In this document: in pieces, positions 11,122 to 19,404 of the stretch
How positions within the stretch are numbered: position 1 is the first letter of the stretch
Layout: the number at the start of each line of letters is the position of its first letter
Origin: Tepidiforma bonchosmolovskayae
GTDB taxonomy: Bacteria; Chloroflexota; Dehalococcoidia; Tepidiformales; Tepidiformaceae
Direction: 5' to 3'
Length of the DNA stretch: 64,000 nt
Assembly: GCF_008838325.1 (NCBI RefSeq)
Contig: NZ_CP042829.1
Span: 1,178,001 to 1,242,000, forward strand
Notes under the pieces: model-generated
What the model was told of the DNA's origin: nothing
Databases searched by the model: none
The model's input: the letters and a program-made list of their open reading frames with translations, nothing else
Program-made: the position numbers and the translations under genes

Positions 11122-11481
11122 TTAGAAGCGGCGGTTGCCGGAGTAGCCGCCGGAGCGGCCGCCGCCGAAGCCGCCGGAGCGGCCGCCGCCGTAGCCGCCC
11201 GAGCCGCCGCCGTAGCCGGAGCCGCCGCGCGGGCGGTCTTCGCGGGGGCGGGCCTCATTGACGATGAGGGTGCGGCCGCGGAGCTGGCTGCCGTTCAGGG
11301 CGTTGATGGCGGCTTCCGCCTGGGCGCGGTCGTCCATTTCGACGAAGCCGAAGCCGCGGGAGCGGCCGGTATCGCGGTCGGTGACGACCTGGGCGGAGCG
11401 GACTTCGCCGTGGGCCGCGAAGGCGGCCTGGAGGTCGGTGTCCGTGGTTTCGTAGGAGAGATTGCCGATGTAGAGCTTCAT
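11122..11481 (-). CDS. RRM-domain glycine-rich RNA-binding protein
   Basis: The 119-residue protein holds one RNA-recognition motif (residues 1-80), with RNP2 LYIGNLSY at the N-terminus and RNP1 RGFGFVEM near residue 45. A C-terminal tail of about 35 residues is made of GGY/GGR/GGF repeats. This architecture is that of the cyanobacterial/bacterial Rbp family, often cold-induced, acting on RNA structure or transport. The start is ATG 11481 with AAAGGA about ten bases upstream. The long upstream intergenic region could carry a temperature-responsive leader, but I see no defined motif. Confidence 0.9.
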   Translation of the reverse strand: MKLYIGNLSYETTDTDLQAAFAAHGEVRSAQVVTDRDTGRSRGFGFVEMDDRAQAEAAINALNGSQLRGRTLIVNEARPREDRPRGGSGYGGGSGGYGGGRSGGFGGGRSGGYSGNRRF

Positions 11482-11699
11482 GTAGTGCAGGTCCTTTCGC
11501 TGCGTGTGCGTCGATGTGGCGAGCCGGCCGGGGGCACGAACGATCACCTGCGACGACTCACGACAGACCAGCGGGAAAACGGAACCTGCGAGAGGAAGCG
11601 AAAGGGAGCGTGCTTTGGGCCTGCGGCGGGGGTTTCCCCCGTGCCACGTGAGTAACGTACCACATGGCGCGGGGGATGGAAAGCGGAGGGGGAGGGAGG

Positions 11700-11867
11700 A
11701 GGGAGGAGGGAGCCCCGCTGCACCGCCCGGCCGCCCCGAGGGAGGAGCTTGGAGCCCGGAGTGAGTGGGAACGGCGCGTCTGATCGTTCAGCCTCCGGGC
11801 TCCAACCTTCCAGCTTCGCCCTCCTCCCTCGGCGGGGGGAAGGGAGGTGCGGGGCGCCCTCCTCCCT
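11700..11867. repeat. Dispersed G-rich inverted-repeat element, copy 1
   Basis: In the 420-base gap between the RRM gene and panC lies an element whose ends are inverted copies: 11700-11718 against 11849-11867, 19 bases with one mismatch. An inner perfect 13-bp inverted repeat joins 11749-11761 and 11793-11805. The right half (11793-11867) is about 90% identical to 26534-26609. A short CCTCCC-TT-GGGAGG hairpin follows at 11861-11874. No coding potential is credible here. Confidence 0.75.
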
Positions 11868-11901
11868 TGGGAGGGGCTGGGAAGCGGGGCGGGGTACGCG
11901 C

Positions 11902-12798
11902 TCAGGCGAGCTCGATGTTGTCGAGCAGGCGGGTGGCGCCGAAGCGGACGACGAGGGAGAGGAGCGCCGGGCCGGCGACCGTGCCGTCGAGCTCTTCGAG
12001 CGTTTCGTCGTCGGCGAGGGAGACGTACTCGAGTGCGGCGAGCGGTTCGCCGGCGATGACCTCGCGGACGATGCGGCGGAGCGTTTCGGCGTCGCGCTCG
12101 CCGGCGGCCCAGGCGGCGGCGGCGGCATCGAGCGACCGCTTGATGACGGGCGCGGCGGTGCGCTGCTCCGGACTGAGGTAGACGTTGCGCGAACTCATGG
12201 CGAGGCCGTCGGGCTCGCGGACGATGTCGCAGGGGACGATCTCGACCGGGAGGTCGAGGTCGCGCACCATGCGGCGGATGACGCGGAGCTGCTGGGCATC
12301 CTTCCGGCCGAAGTAGGCGCGGGTGGGGCTGACCGCGTTGAACAGCTTCAGGACGACCGTGGCGACGCCCCGGAAGTGGCCGGGCCGGGCGGCGCCTTCG
12401 AGCCGGCGGGTGACCTCTTCGACGGTGACGTAGGTCTGGTAGCCGGGCGGGTACATCTCGGCGGCGGAGGGCAGGTAGACGGCGTCGACGCCGGCCTCGC
12501 GGAGGAGCTGGAGGTCGCGGACTTCGTCGCGGGGGTACCGTTCGAAGTCCTCGCCGGGGCCGAACTGGGTGGGGTTAACGAAGATCGAGACGACGGCGAG
12601 GGCGTTCTCAGCTTTGGCGCGCCGGACGAGGGCGAGGTGCCCTTCGTGGAGGTAGCCCATGGTGGGCACGAAGCCGAGGTCGCCGGGGTGGTCGCGGCGC
12701 CAGCGCTGCATGGCGGCCGGCGTGGTGAGCACCACCGGCCCCGGCGAGCCAGCCGGCGCACCCGTGTTGCGGAAATCGGCGTCGTTCGGGCGGGCCAT
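11902..12798 (-). CDS. panC: Pantoate-beta-alanine ligase (pantothenate synthetase)
   Basis: The enzyme joins pantoate and beta-alanine with ATP to give pantothenate. It belongs to the nucleotidyltransferase superfamily: PTMGYLHEGH (HIGH-like), FVNPTQF, FGRKDAQQL and the KMSKS-like MSSRNVYL. The 298-residue length is slightly long because of an N-terminal extension of about 20 residues before VVLTT. It is the last gene of the panD-panB-panC order, 12 bases after panB. Confidence 0.95.
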   Translation of the reverse strand: MARPNDADFRNTGAPAGSPGPVVLTTPAAMQRWRRDHPGDLGFVPTMGYLHEGHLALVRRAKAENALAVVSIFVNPTQFGPGEDFERYPRDEVRDLQLLREAGVDAVYLPSAAEMYPPGYQTYVTVEEVTRRLEGAARPGHFRGVATVVLKLFNAVSPTRAYFGRKDAQQLRVIRRMVRDLDLPVEIVPCDIVREPDGLAMSSRNVYLSPEQRTAAPVIKRSLDAAAAAWAAGERDAETLRRIVREVIAGEPLAALEYVSLADDETLEELDGTVAGPALLSLVVRFGATRLLDNIELA

Positions 12799-12810
12799 GG
12801 CAGCGGGCGG

Positions 12811-13653
12811 CTAGCCGGCCTGGGCGAGCTCGGCGAGGGTGGCTTCGTCCATCTCGAAGCTGTGCTCGGCCGTGGGGAAGGCGCCGCCTTCGACCTCGTC
12901 GATGTAGGCGCGGACGGCCTCGCGGATGGCGGCGCCGAGGACGGCGTACCGCTTCGCGTGCTTGAGCGGGCGGCGGTCATCGTAGATGCCGAGCATGTCG
13001 TGGAGGACCTGCACCTGGGCATCGCAGTGGGGGCCGGCGCCGATGCCGATGGTGGGGATGGAGAGCCGCTCGGTGACCATGCGGGCGAGCGGCGCGGGGA
13101 TCGTCTCGAGGACGACGGCGAAGGCGCCAGCATCCTCGAGGGCGCGGGCATCGGCGATGAGCTTCGCGGCGGCGGCGGGCGTCTTGCCCTGGACTTTGTG
13201 GCCGCCGAACTGGTTGACGGACTGCGGGGTGAGCCCGAGGTGGCCCATGACCGGGATGCCGGCTTCGACCATGCGCCGGACGAGGGGGACGATGTGGCTG
13301 CCGCCTTCGAGCTTGACGGCGGTGGCGCCGCCCTCCTTGAGGAGGCGGCCGGCGTTCCGCATCGCCTCGTTCGGGTCGGCCTGGTAGCTCATGAAGGGCA
13401 TATCGGCGACGACGATCGCCTTCTCGGTGGCGCGGACGACCGCCCGGGTGTGGTAGACGATGTCGTCCATGGTGACGGGCACGGTGGAGTCGTAGCCAAG
13501 GACGACGGAGCCGAGGGAGTCGCCGACGAGGATGATGGGGATGCCGGCCTGTTCGACGAGGCGGGCGGTTGGGTAGTCGTAGGCGGTGATCATGGCGAAC
13601 CGCCGCCCCTGGGCCTTCCATTCCTTGAGCTTGTGGATCGAGAGCCGTCCCAT
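12811..13653 (-). CDS. panB: 3-methyl-2-oxobutanoate hydroxymethyltransferase
   Basis: This TIM-barrel enzyme adds a hydroxymethyl group from methylene-THF to ketoisovalerate, giving ketopantoate. Diagnostic motifs are MITAYDYPTA, VGDSLG (Mg ligand Asp), VVADMPFMSY, VKLEGG, GHLGLTPQ and IGIGAG. At 280 residues it has normal length. The start is ATG 13653, where homology begins. It is sandwiched between panD and panC on the same strand, so the complete beta-alanine plus pantoate route is encoded except panE/ilvC. Confidence 0.95.
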   Translation of the reverse strand: MGRLSIHKLKEWKAQGRRFAMITAYDYPTARLVEQAGIPIILVGDSLGSVVLGYDSTVPVTMDDIVYHTRAVVRATEKAIVVADMPFMSYQADPNEAMRNAGRLLKEGGATAVKLEGGSHIVPLVRRMVEAGIPVMGHLGLTPQSVNQFGGHKVQGKTPAAAAKLIADARALEDAGAFAVVLETIPAPLARMVTERLSIPTIGIGAGPHCDAQVQVLHDMLGIYDDRRPLKHAKRYAVLGAAIREAVRAYIDEVEGGAFPTAEHSFEMDEATLAELAQAG

Positions 13654-13690
13654 GGCCCGGATGCCCCTCCTTCGCGCGGTGGGCGCGTGG

Positions 13691-14095
13691 TCAGCCGGCG
13701 GCGCCGGCGAGTTCGCGCGGGTTGTGGCTGTACCCGTCGCCCGCTTCGACGCTGACGATGCGGTTGGCTGCATCGACGAACACCCGGCGGGGCGCGATGG
13801 TGCGGGCCTCGGCCTCCTCCAGGTGCTGGTACGCGATGATGATGACGATGTCGCCGCGGTGGATGAGATGGGCGGCTGCGCCGTTGACGCAGATTTCGCC
13901 GGAGCCGCGTTCGCCGCGGATGGCGTAGGTTTCGAGGCGGGCGCCGTTGGTGACATCGACGACGTGGACCTGTTCGTAGGGGAGGATGTTGGCGGCCTCC
14001 ATGAGGTCCGGGTCGATGGTGATGGAGCCCTCGTAGTCGAGGTTGGCGCCTGTCACGGTGGCGCGGTGGATTTTGCCGCTCATCATGACGCGCAT
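13691..14095 (-). CDS. panD: Aspartate 1-decarboxylase proenzyme
   Basis: This pyruvoyl-dependent enzyme makes beta-alanine from aspartate. The proenzyme is cleaved at G23-S24 in YEGSITID, and the serine becomes the pyruvoyl group. It also shows KIHRATVT, the [21 protein letters not shown] segment and GDIVIIIAY. The ATG at 14095 has GGAGGGGG about eight bases upstream. It is the promoter-proximal gene of panD-panB-panC, separated from panB by 37 bases. Confidence 0.95.
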   Translation of the reverse strand: MRVMMSGKIHRATVTGANLDYEGSITIDPDLMEAANILPYEQVHVVDVTNGARLETYAIRGERGSGEICVNGAAAHLIHRGDIVIIIAYQHLEEAEARTIAPRRVFVDAANRIVSVEAGDGYSHNPRELAGAAG

Positions 14096-14350
14096 GTGCT
14101 GTCCCCCTCCGGCGTGCCGCCGGCCGTTCAACAACCGTCCCCGCATCGGCGCGAGCGAGGCGGGGACGAACGGGGGTCGTGCGGGGGCGCTGGGGCGCTG
14201 TTCCGGCTCAACTTCCCGGTCCGTACCGGCCACGCGGGTCCAGGCGGACGCTCGTTGAACGTGCAGGCGGATTCGATGGCTGGGCTCGACGTCCGTGATG
14301 GATCGCCGGCGCCCTGATCGTTTCGATCCGGCGAAGCGTTGTCAAGAGGG

Positions 14351-14381
14351 CGGCGGCCCGGGAGCTGGTGCCGGGCCGCCG
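14351..14381 (-). terminator. Intrinsic terminator of the hemerythrin-like gene
   Basis: A perfect 11-bp stem (CGGCGGCCCGG/CCGGGCCGCCG) with a nine-base loop begins nine bases after the stop of the gene at 14390. On the minus strand it is followed by CCTCTTGAC, a short T-containing tail. Confidence 0.7.
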
Positions 14382-14389
14382 CGGGCGGG

Positions 14390-14881
14390 TCAGCCGGCTT
14401 CGCCGATATCGCGGTGGGTGGTTTCGAAGACGAGCTGGGTGAGGCGGTTGTGATGGCGGGCGAGCGCCATTTCGAGGAGGATGGCCTGCTCGCTGAGCTC
14501 AATCATCTTCCAGATATCGACGTCGCCGGGGGCGCTGGCCTCTTCGACGAGCTCGTCGATCTTGCGGCTGAAGAGTTCGTGCTCCTCGCGCTGCTGGTCG
14601 ACTTTGGGCAGGAGCCGGGGTTCGAGGGATTCCGCGCGGTTGAGGGGCGAATCGGGGAGTTCGGCGCTCCAGATGTGGTGGCGGATGGCCGAGCGGGCAT
14701 CGGCGACCGCCTGGCGGAAGGCGGCCTGCCAGGCCTGGGGCCGGCTGGCGTGGAAGGGGAGCCGGGCCGCCTGGCGGAGGAGCTCGCGCGCCTCCGCGAG
14801 GGGGTCGCGGATGGTGAAGATGGTGCCGTCCGGTTCGACCGGGGCAAAGGTGCCGGAATACGAGGTGGATGTCGTGGCCAT
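14390..14881 (-). CDS. Hemerythrin-like four-helix protein downstream of a c-di-AMP riboswitch
   Basis: The 163-residue protein is almost entirely alpha-helical. Its His/Glu/Asp spacing recalls HHE hemerythrins: ARSAIRHHIWSAE, ESLEPRLLPK, REEHELFSRKIDEL and LLEMALARHHNRLTQLVFE. If metal is bound it could sense or carry oxygen, NO or iron, but I cannot confirm that all ligands are present. It has a strong ribosome-binding site, AGGAGGT, six bases before ATG 14881. Its leader holds a predicted ydaO-yuaA riboswitch, so expression probably follows c-di-AMP level. The family assignment is tentative and the gene itself is well supported. Confidence 0.7.
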   Translation of the reverse strand: MATTSTSYSGTFAPVEPDGTIFTIRDPLAEARELLRQAARLPFHASRPQAWQAAFRQAVADARSAIRHHIWSAELPDSPLNRAESLEPRLLPKVDQQREEHELFSRKIDELVEEASAPGDVDIWKMIELSEQAILLEMALARHHNRLTQLVFETTHRDIGEAG

Positions 14882-14954
14882 TGCGTACCTCCTGTAGGCC
14901 GTCGTGGGGCCGTGCGCCGGCGATGGACCGGGGCGCGGCCTGTGCGGATTCCTG

Positions 14955-14977
14955 GGAGGGCCTGGGCGCTGCCCTCC
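14955..14977 (-). promoter_or_regulatory. Alternative hairpin of the riboswitch expression platform
   Basis: GGAGGGC and GCCCTCC form a 7-bp stem with a nine-base loop directly after the ydaO-like aptamer. The 5' arm overlaps the 3' strand of aptamer helix P1 (14967-14975). The two structures therefore exclude each other, as expected for a ligand-controlled switch. Confidence 0.5.
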
Positions 14978-15120
14978 GAACGCCTGCGGGGTTAGCTGAC
15001 GGGTTCGGCGTCGGAAGTCGCCTATGCGCGCGCTCGCGCAATACACCCCAAGGGTTGGTTCCCCCGCCCCCGCCAGCGGCGGGGTTCGGCACCAGCTACC
15101 GTACCACACAGGGTCAAGCG
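14966..15120 (-). ncRNA. Predicted c-di-AMP riboswitch (ydaO-yuaA class)
   Basis: Reading on the minus strand, the leader contains the class hallmarks in order: GTGCCGAACCC, GGGGGAACCA, TTGGGGTG and, near the 3' end, GCCGAACCCGTCAGCTAACC followed by GCAGGCG. The last block is the most conserved part of the ydaO-yuaA family. Helix CCGACGCC/GGCGTTCGG encloses it. A terminal P1 can form between 15110-15120 and 14967-14975. It lies between the end of cysS and the hemerythrin-like gene, all on the same strand. I could not run a covariance search. Confidence 0.8.
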
Positions 15121-15169
15121 CTGTGCAACGCCGGGCCTGTTTCGGAGGGGCGCGGGACGGGGGCGCCGG

Positions 15170-16543
15170 CTACCGTTCGCTCCAGGTGGTGCCGTCGGCG
15201 CTGTCCTGGAGTTCGATGCCGAGGCTGGCGAGGCGCTCGCGGATCCGGTCGGCGAGGGCCCACTGCTTTGCGGCGCGGAGTTCGGCGCGGATTTCGACGA
15301 GGAGGTCGATGAACGGGGCGGCTGCGAGGGACCGGGCGGCCGGTGCCTCGAGGGTGAGCCCGAGGACGCCGCACAGCTCGCGGAGCGTGGCCCGCGCCGG
15401 GCCGATGTCGGCGCCGGCGGCAGCCGCGCGGTTGATGTCGCGGGCGAGTTCGAAGAGGGCCGCGAGGGCGCGCGGGGTGTTCAGGTCGTCGTCCATCGCC
15501 TCGATGAAGCGGGCGCGGACGGCCTCGTGGTCGATGTCAGCGGGGGCGCTGCCGCCCTCGGCGGAGGCGGCGTGGCGGAGCCGCTCGGCGCCGGCGCGGG
15601 CGGCTTCGAGCGCCTCTTCGGAGTAGGTGACCGGGCTGCGGTAGTGACTGGTAATGACGAAGAGGCGGAGGGCATCGGCGCCGTACCGGTCGAGGGCCTC
15701 CTGGATGGAGACGAGGTTGCCGATGGACTTCGACATCTTTTCGCTGCCGAGCTGGAGGAGGGCGTTGTGCATCCAGATGCGGGCGAAGGGGGCTTTGCCG
15801 GTGTAGGCCTCGGTCTGGGCGATTTCGTTCGTGTGGTGGGGGAAGATGAGGTCCATCCCGCCGCCGTGGATGTCGATCTGCTCGCCGAGGGTTTCGAGGG
15901 CCATGGCGGAGCATTCGATGTGCCATCCGGGGCGGCCGGGGCCCCACGGGCTCTCCCAGCTCGGCTCGCCGGGCCTGGCGGCCTTCCAGAGGGCGAAGTC
16001 GAGCGGGTCGTCCTTGTGCTCCGTGGGGTCGACGCGGGCGCCGGCGCGGAGGTCATCGATATCGCGGCGGGAGAGGGCGCCGTAGCGCTCGGCGCCGAAG
16101 GCGCGGACGCGGTAGTAGACGTCGCCGCCGGAGGCGTAGGCGTAGCCTTTTTCGATGAGCCCCTCGATGAAGCGGATGATCTGGGGTATGACCTGCGTCA
16201 CGCGGGGGTAGACGTGGGCGGGGAGGACGTTCATCGCCCGGAGCTGGTCGAGGTACTGGGCGATGTTCCGCTCGGCGAGCTCGGCCATGGGGATGCCGAG
16301 GCGGTTGGAGCGCTCGATCAGCTTGTCGTCGATATCGGTGAAGTTCTGGACGTGGCGGACGGGGATGCCCCGCCAGTCGAGGTAGCGGCGGAGGGTATCG
16401 AAGACGATGGCGTGGAGGGCGTGGCCGACGTGGGCTTCGGAGTAGGGGGTGATGCCGCAGACGTACATGCGGACGACGCCGTCCTCGCCGACGGGCGGGA
16501 GGAGGTCTTTCCGTGTACCGGAGAGCGTATCGGTCAGCTGCAT
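15170..16543 (-). CDS. cysS: Cysteinyl-tRNA synthetase
   Basis: This class I synthetase charges tRNA-Cys. Zn-binding and HIGH-region residues are seen as MYVCGITPYSEAHVGHA; the catalytic KMSKS is at about residue 270, preceded by WMHNALLQLGSE. FPHHTNEIAQ, a Zn-site segment, is also present. The length of 457 residues is normal, with a DALR-like anticodon-binding C-terminus. The frame extends far upstream, but ATG 16543 is where the family begins. The c-di-AMP riboswitch and the hemerythrin-like gene follow on the same strand. Confidence 0.96.
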   Translation of the reverse strand: MQLTDTLSGTRKDLLPPVGEDGVVRMYVCGITPYSEAHVGHALHAIVFDTLRRYLDWRGIPVRHVQNFTDIDDKLIERSNRLGIPMAELAERNIAQYLDQLRAMNVLPAHVYPRVTQVIPQIIRFIEGLIEKGYAYASGGDVYYRVRAFGAERYGALSRRDIDDLRAGARVDPTEHKDDPLDFALWKAARPGEPSWESPWGPGRPGWHIECSAMALETLGEQIDIHGGGMDLIFPHHTNEIAQTEAYTGKAPFARIWMHNALLQLGSEKMSKSIGNLVSIQEALDRYGADALRLFVITSHYRSPVTYSEEALEAARAGAERLRHAASAEGGSAPADIDHEAVRARFIEAMDDDLNTPRALAALFELARDINRAAAAGADIGPARATLRELCGVLGLTLEAPAARSLAAAPFIDLLVEIRAELRAAKQWALADRIRERLASLGIELQDSADGTTWSER

Positions 16544-16852
16544 GGCGCGGCCCCCAGCGAAGCTTCGACCAGTGTAGCGGAGGCCCGGCTGACCGCATTC
16601 CGGGGTGCGTCGGGAGGAAATCGTGGAAATCGCGGGCATGACTGATGGTGGCCGGAGTATTGCCTGTTTGCGGGGAGCTGTGCGAACCTCAGGGTCACCC
16701 TTGGCGGGGTGATGAGGTGCGTTGGCCCCGGCCCGGATTCCCCGGTCCGCTGTTGCGCCCCGGGCGAACGCACCGAGACTGCCTATGGGAAACGAGAAAC
16801 GCGTGGAGACCGCCGCGTGACGGCCCGGCTCCCGGAGGGGCCGGTGCGCGTC
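16544..16852. other. Divergent intergenic region with a structured + strand leader
   Basis: The 309 bases between cysS and the lysozyme-like gene hold two nested + strand hairpins. TCACCC/GGGTGA lies around 16694-16712, and a perfect 8-bp helix joins 16716-16723 (GGTGCGTT) to 16767-16774 (AACGCACC). They look like a structured 5' leader, but I could not match them to any riboswitch class. No gene is seen. Confidence 0.45.
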
Positions 16853-17797
16853 ATGAGCAGGCTCGCAGCGTGGGCCGACTACGGCCTTGCCGTGGCCTTC
16901 GCCCTGTGCCGCCGGGTTCGCGTGCCTGTGGCGCCGCGTGCTGGCCTGCTCGAGATGGCCTTCGAACCGGCCTGCGCCGCCGAGGCGGCGCCCGTTGGGC
17001 CCCGGCGGTATGGGGCCGGGCCGGCTGCGCCGGCGGCGTTCCCCGGCCCGCGCTGGCACGAACCGGCGCCCCGGGCGGTTCGGCAGCCGTGGTTCGTGCG
17101 GCCGGCCGAAGTGGCGATGCTGACGCTCTCCTTCTTCCTCGCGGCGCACCTGTTCGGCGGAGGCACGCCCGAGGCGCGCGCCCCGCAGGTGAGCTTTGCG
17201 CTGGTGCCCTCTGTGAGCCGGCCAGCGCCGGCGCGCGTGGTTGAGGTCCGCCCGACCGTGCCGGCAGCGGCAGAGCCAACCCCGGAGGCTGCCGCACCGG
17301 CCGAACTTCCGAAGCCCGCGCCGGCGCCTGCAACGGGCGACGCTGCCGCCTCGGGCGTGGCAGCTGAGCCGCCGGCCGCCCGGGCGCCTGAACCGGAGGC
17401 CCCGGCAGCAGCGCCGGTGGGCCAGCCGATGCCGGCGCCGGCGCCTCCGGCCCCGCCGGCGCTCTCGCCGACCGCGGCGAACCTCCCGCGGCTGACGTAC
17501 GCGCAGGTCATCGCCTTCGCGATTGAAGCCGGCTGGCCGGCCGAGCTGACGGATGCGGTGGCGCGGGTGGCCTGGTGCGAGAGCAGTTTCCGGCCCGACG
17601 CAGTCGGATACATGGCGTACGGACTGATGCAGGTGACGCCGCTCTGGTTCGAGTACGCGGGGATTCCGTTTGAGCGCTGGTCGGACCCGGTGGCGAACCT
17701 GAAGGCGGCGCTGGCGGCATTCCGGTACAGCGAGGCGCAGGGCCACAGCCCCTGGGCGGCCTGGACCTGCAAGCCGGAGGCAATCACGATCCCGTAG
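16853..17797 (+). CDS. Membrane-anchored lysozyme/transglycosylase-like protein
   Basis: The 314-residue protein has an N-terminal cytoplasmic part, one membrane segment at about residues 88-104 (VAMLTLSFFLAAHLFGG), and a Pro/Ala-rich linker to about 215. Its C-terminal lysozyme-like (SLT-type) domain has VARVAWCESSF, whose Glu is the probable catalytic acid, then YGLMQVTP and WAAWTC. It probably cleaves peptidoglycan on the outer face of the membrane. The start is uncertain: ATG 16853 is chosen, but GTG 16844 sits closer to the GGAGGGG at 16834. Similar secreted hydrolases are often riboswitch-controlled. Confidence 0.8.
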   Translation: MSRLAAWADYGLAVAFALCRRVRVPVAPRAGLLEMAFEPACAAEAAPVGPRRYGAGPAAPAAFPGPRWHEPAPRAVRQPWFVRPAEVAMLTLSFFLAAHLFGGGTPEARAPQVSFALVPSVSRPAPARVVEVRPTVPAAAEPTPEAAAPAELPKPAPAPATGDAAASGVAAEPPAARAPEPEAPAAAPVGQPMPAPAPPAPPALSPTAANLPRLTYAQVIAFAIEAGWPAELTDAVARVAWCESSFRPDAVGYMAYGLMQVTPLWFEYAGIPFERWSDPVANLKAALAAFRYSEAQGHSPWAAWTCKPEAITIP

Positions 17798-17843
17798 GGG
17801 ACGGGCTGGCGGGGGACGAGGAGTAGCGGCATCCTAGCCGGCA

Positions 17844-19085
17844 GTGAGCACGCCAGCGGGCGGGGGCACCCGGGCAGCGGATGACCGCCTCCGCGCGCGT
17901 TTGCGCCCGGCAGGGCTGGCTGCGCACGCAGGGCCGTTCCTCTTCGCGGCGGGGCTGCTCGCGCTGCTGGCGGCGGCGACGCGGCTGCGGCTCGAGGGGA
18001 CCGTCGAGTTCGCCGACCCCGGCTGGGACCGCCACTACTACCTCCAGGCCGCGCGCGACGGCCCCTGGGACTTCCACATCGCGCCCTACTGCTGGCGGGT
18101 GCTGGTGCCGCTCGCGGCCTGGGCATCGCCGCTGCCGCTCCAGTGGAGCTTCTTCGCCATCGCGGCGGCGGCCCTGGCAACTGCGGGAGCCGCGCTCTGG
18201 ATGCTCCTCCGCGAGGAGGGACTGCCGGCGCCGCTGGCGGCGGCCGGGGTGCTGCTCATGTTCTCGGCGGGCTGGGGCGTGCGCTACCAGGTGGCAGATT
18301 TCTGGCTGCCGGACGCGGCCGCAACCGCGGCGATCGTGCTGGCGATGCGGTTCGCGCGGCAGGGACGGGCGCGCGCGTTCGCGCTGACGCTGCTGGCCGG
18401 CGCGCTGGCGAAGGAGGTAACCCTGGCAGCGGCGCCGCTGGCGCTGACCCTTGCGCCGACCACCGCCCCGCTGCGGGTGCGGGCGCTCCGGGCGGCGGCG
18501 ATGACGGCCCCGGCCGTCGCGGCGTCCCTCGCGGTGCGGCTCGCGATCCCGGCCTGGAACGACGACACGGCCTACATCGCCTCGCTCCCGCCGGTCATCG
18601 CCCGGTTCCCGGAGATTGTGGCGAACTACCACTACCCCGACCTGCTCCGCGAGGTGGGCTGGAACGGGCGGGTCCGCGGGTTCGACCGCAGCCTGGCGGA
18701 GGCGCTGACGACGCGGACGTTTGGCCCTCTGATGCTCCTGCTGGCGGCGGCGGGAGCGATGGCCCGGCCCGGGCTCGCGCTCCGGCTGGCGCCGTTCACG
18801 GCGCTGGTGCTTGCCCAGCTGCTGGTCGCGCACGATACGGAGCGGCTGATCGCCTTCGCGGCGCCGGCCGCAGCGTGGCTGGCCGCTGTGGGCGCCGCCG
18901 AACTCTGCCGCCGCGGGTGGGTCTCGCCGGCCCAGGTGACGGTCATCGCGGGGGGCGCCTTCGCGCTGGCGCTTGCGGCGGGGAGGGATACGTTCGCCCT
19001 CGAGTTCCCGGCGCAGGCAGCGCTGGCCTGCACCTCGGCGCTGGCTCTCGGGGCGGTGCGGCTGCGGGTCAGTCTTCGAGGATGA
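17844..19085 (+). CDS. Polytopic membrane protein, possible GT-C-type glycosyltransferase
   Basis: This 413-residue protein has about 9-10 hydrophobic segments beginning at residue 30. An early loop contains FADPGWDRHYY, the position at which many GT-C mannosyl- or arabinosyltransferases carry catalytic acids. No specific family motif is certain. The start is GTG without a convincing ribosome-binding site. The 3' end overlaps the end of the dodecin gene on the other strand by 17 bases. The glycosyltransferase idea rests on topology and the acidic loop only. Confidence 0.6.
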   Translation: MSTPAGGGTRAADDRLRARLRPAGLAAHAGPFLFAAGLLALLAAATRLRLEGTVEFADPGWDRHYYLQAARDGPWDFHIAPYCWRVLVPLAAWASPLPLQWSFFAIAAAALATAGAALWMLLREEGLPAPLAAAGVLLMFSAGWGVRYQVADFWLPDAAATAAIVLAMRFARQGRARAFALTLLAGALAKEVTLAAAPLALTLAPTTAPLRVRALRAAAMTAPAVAASLAVRLAIPAWNDDTAYIASLPPVIARFPEIVANYHYPDLLREVGWNGRVRGFDRSLAEALTTRTFGPLMLLLAAAGAMARPGLALRLAPFTALVLAQLLVAHDTERLIAFAAPAAAWLAAVGAAELCRRGWVSPAQVTVIAGGAFALALAAGRDTFALEFPAQAALACTSALALGAVRLRVSLRG

Positions 19086-19272
19086 AGGTGACCTTCATGT
19101 TGACGCGGTATTCCTTGATGGCGCCGTCTTCGACGCTGACGGTCTGCTCCTGGACCCAGGCGCCTTTGACGTTGCGGAGGGTCTTGTTCGCCCGTTCGAT
19201 GCCGACCTTGATGGCGTCTTCGAACGAGACGGGCGAAGCAGCGGTGATTTCGGTGACGCGTGCGACGGACAT
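19069..19272 (-). CDS. Dodecin, flavin-binding protein
   Basis: This 67-residue beta-alpha-beta-beta protein of the dodecin family assembles into a hollow dodecamer that stores FMN/riboflavin (or CoA). Conserved features are VARVTEITAASPVSFEDAI, GIERANKTLRNVKGAWV (the Trp that stacks on flavin) and the C-terminal EYRVNMKVTFIL. The ribosome-binding site GGAGGTG is five bases before ATG 19272. The last 17 bases overlap the neighbouring gene tail to tail. Confidence 0.93.
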   Translation of the reverse strand: MSVARVTEITAASPVSFEDAIKVGIERANKTLRNVKGAWVQEQTVSVEDGAIKEYRVNMKVTFILED

Positions 19273-19404
19273 GACGCACCTCCACGTGGGATGCCCGCAC
19301 CATAGCACACTGCATTGCAGGCCGGCGTGCCCTGAATGGCGCATCGGCAGTGGGCCAGAAGGTCCGGACCGCGCCGGTGGACGGTAGCGCACGCGGCTGC
19401 GAGA

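Noticed and set aside
11482-11901. A protein-coding gene across the repeat region
   Set aside because: The open frames translate the G-rich repeat into Gly/Ser/Pro/Leu repeats with no start signal, and they end within the element.
13691-13956. A longer N-terminal form of panB overlapping panD
   Set aside because: The extra residues do not match the family, and the gene begins properly at ATG 13653.
16544-16700. T-box or other tRNA-sensing leader for cysS
   Set aside because: No AGGGTGGNACCGCG-type T-box and no specifier hairpin is visible on the minus strand.
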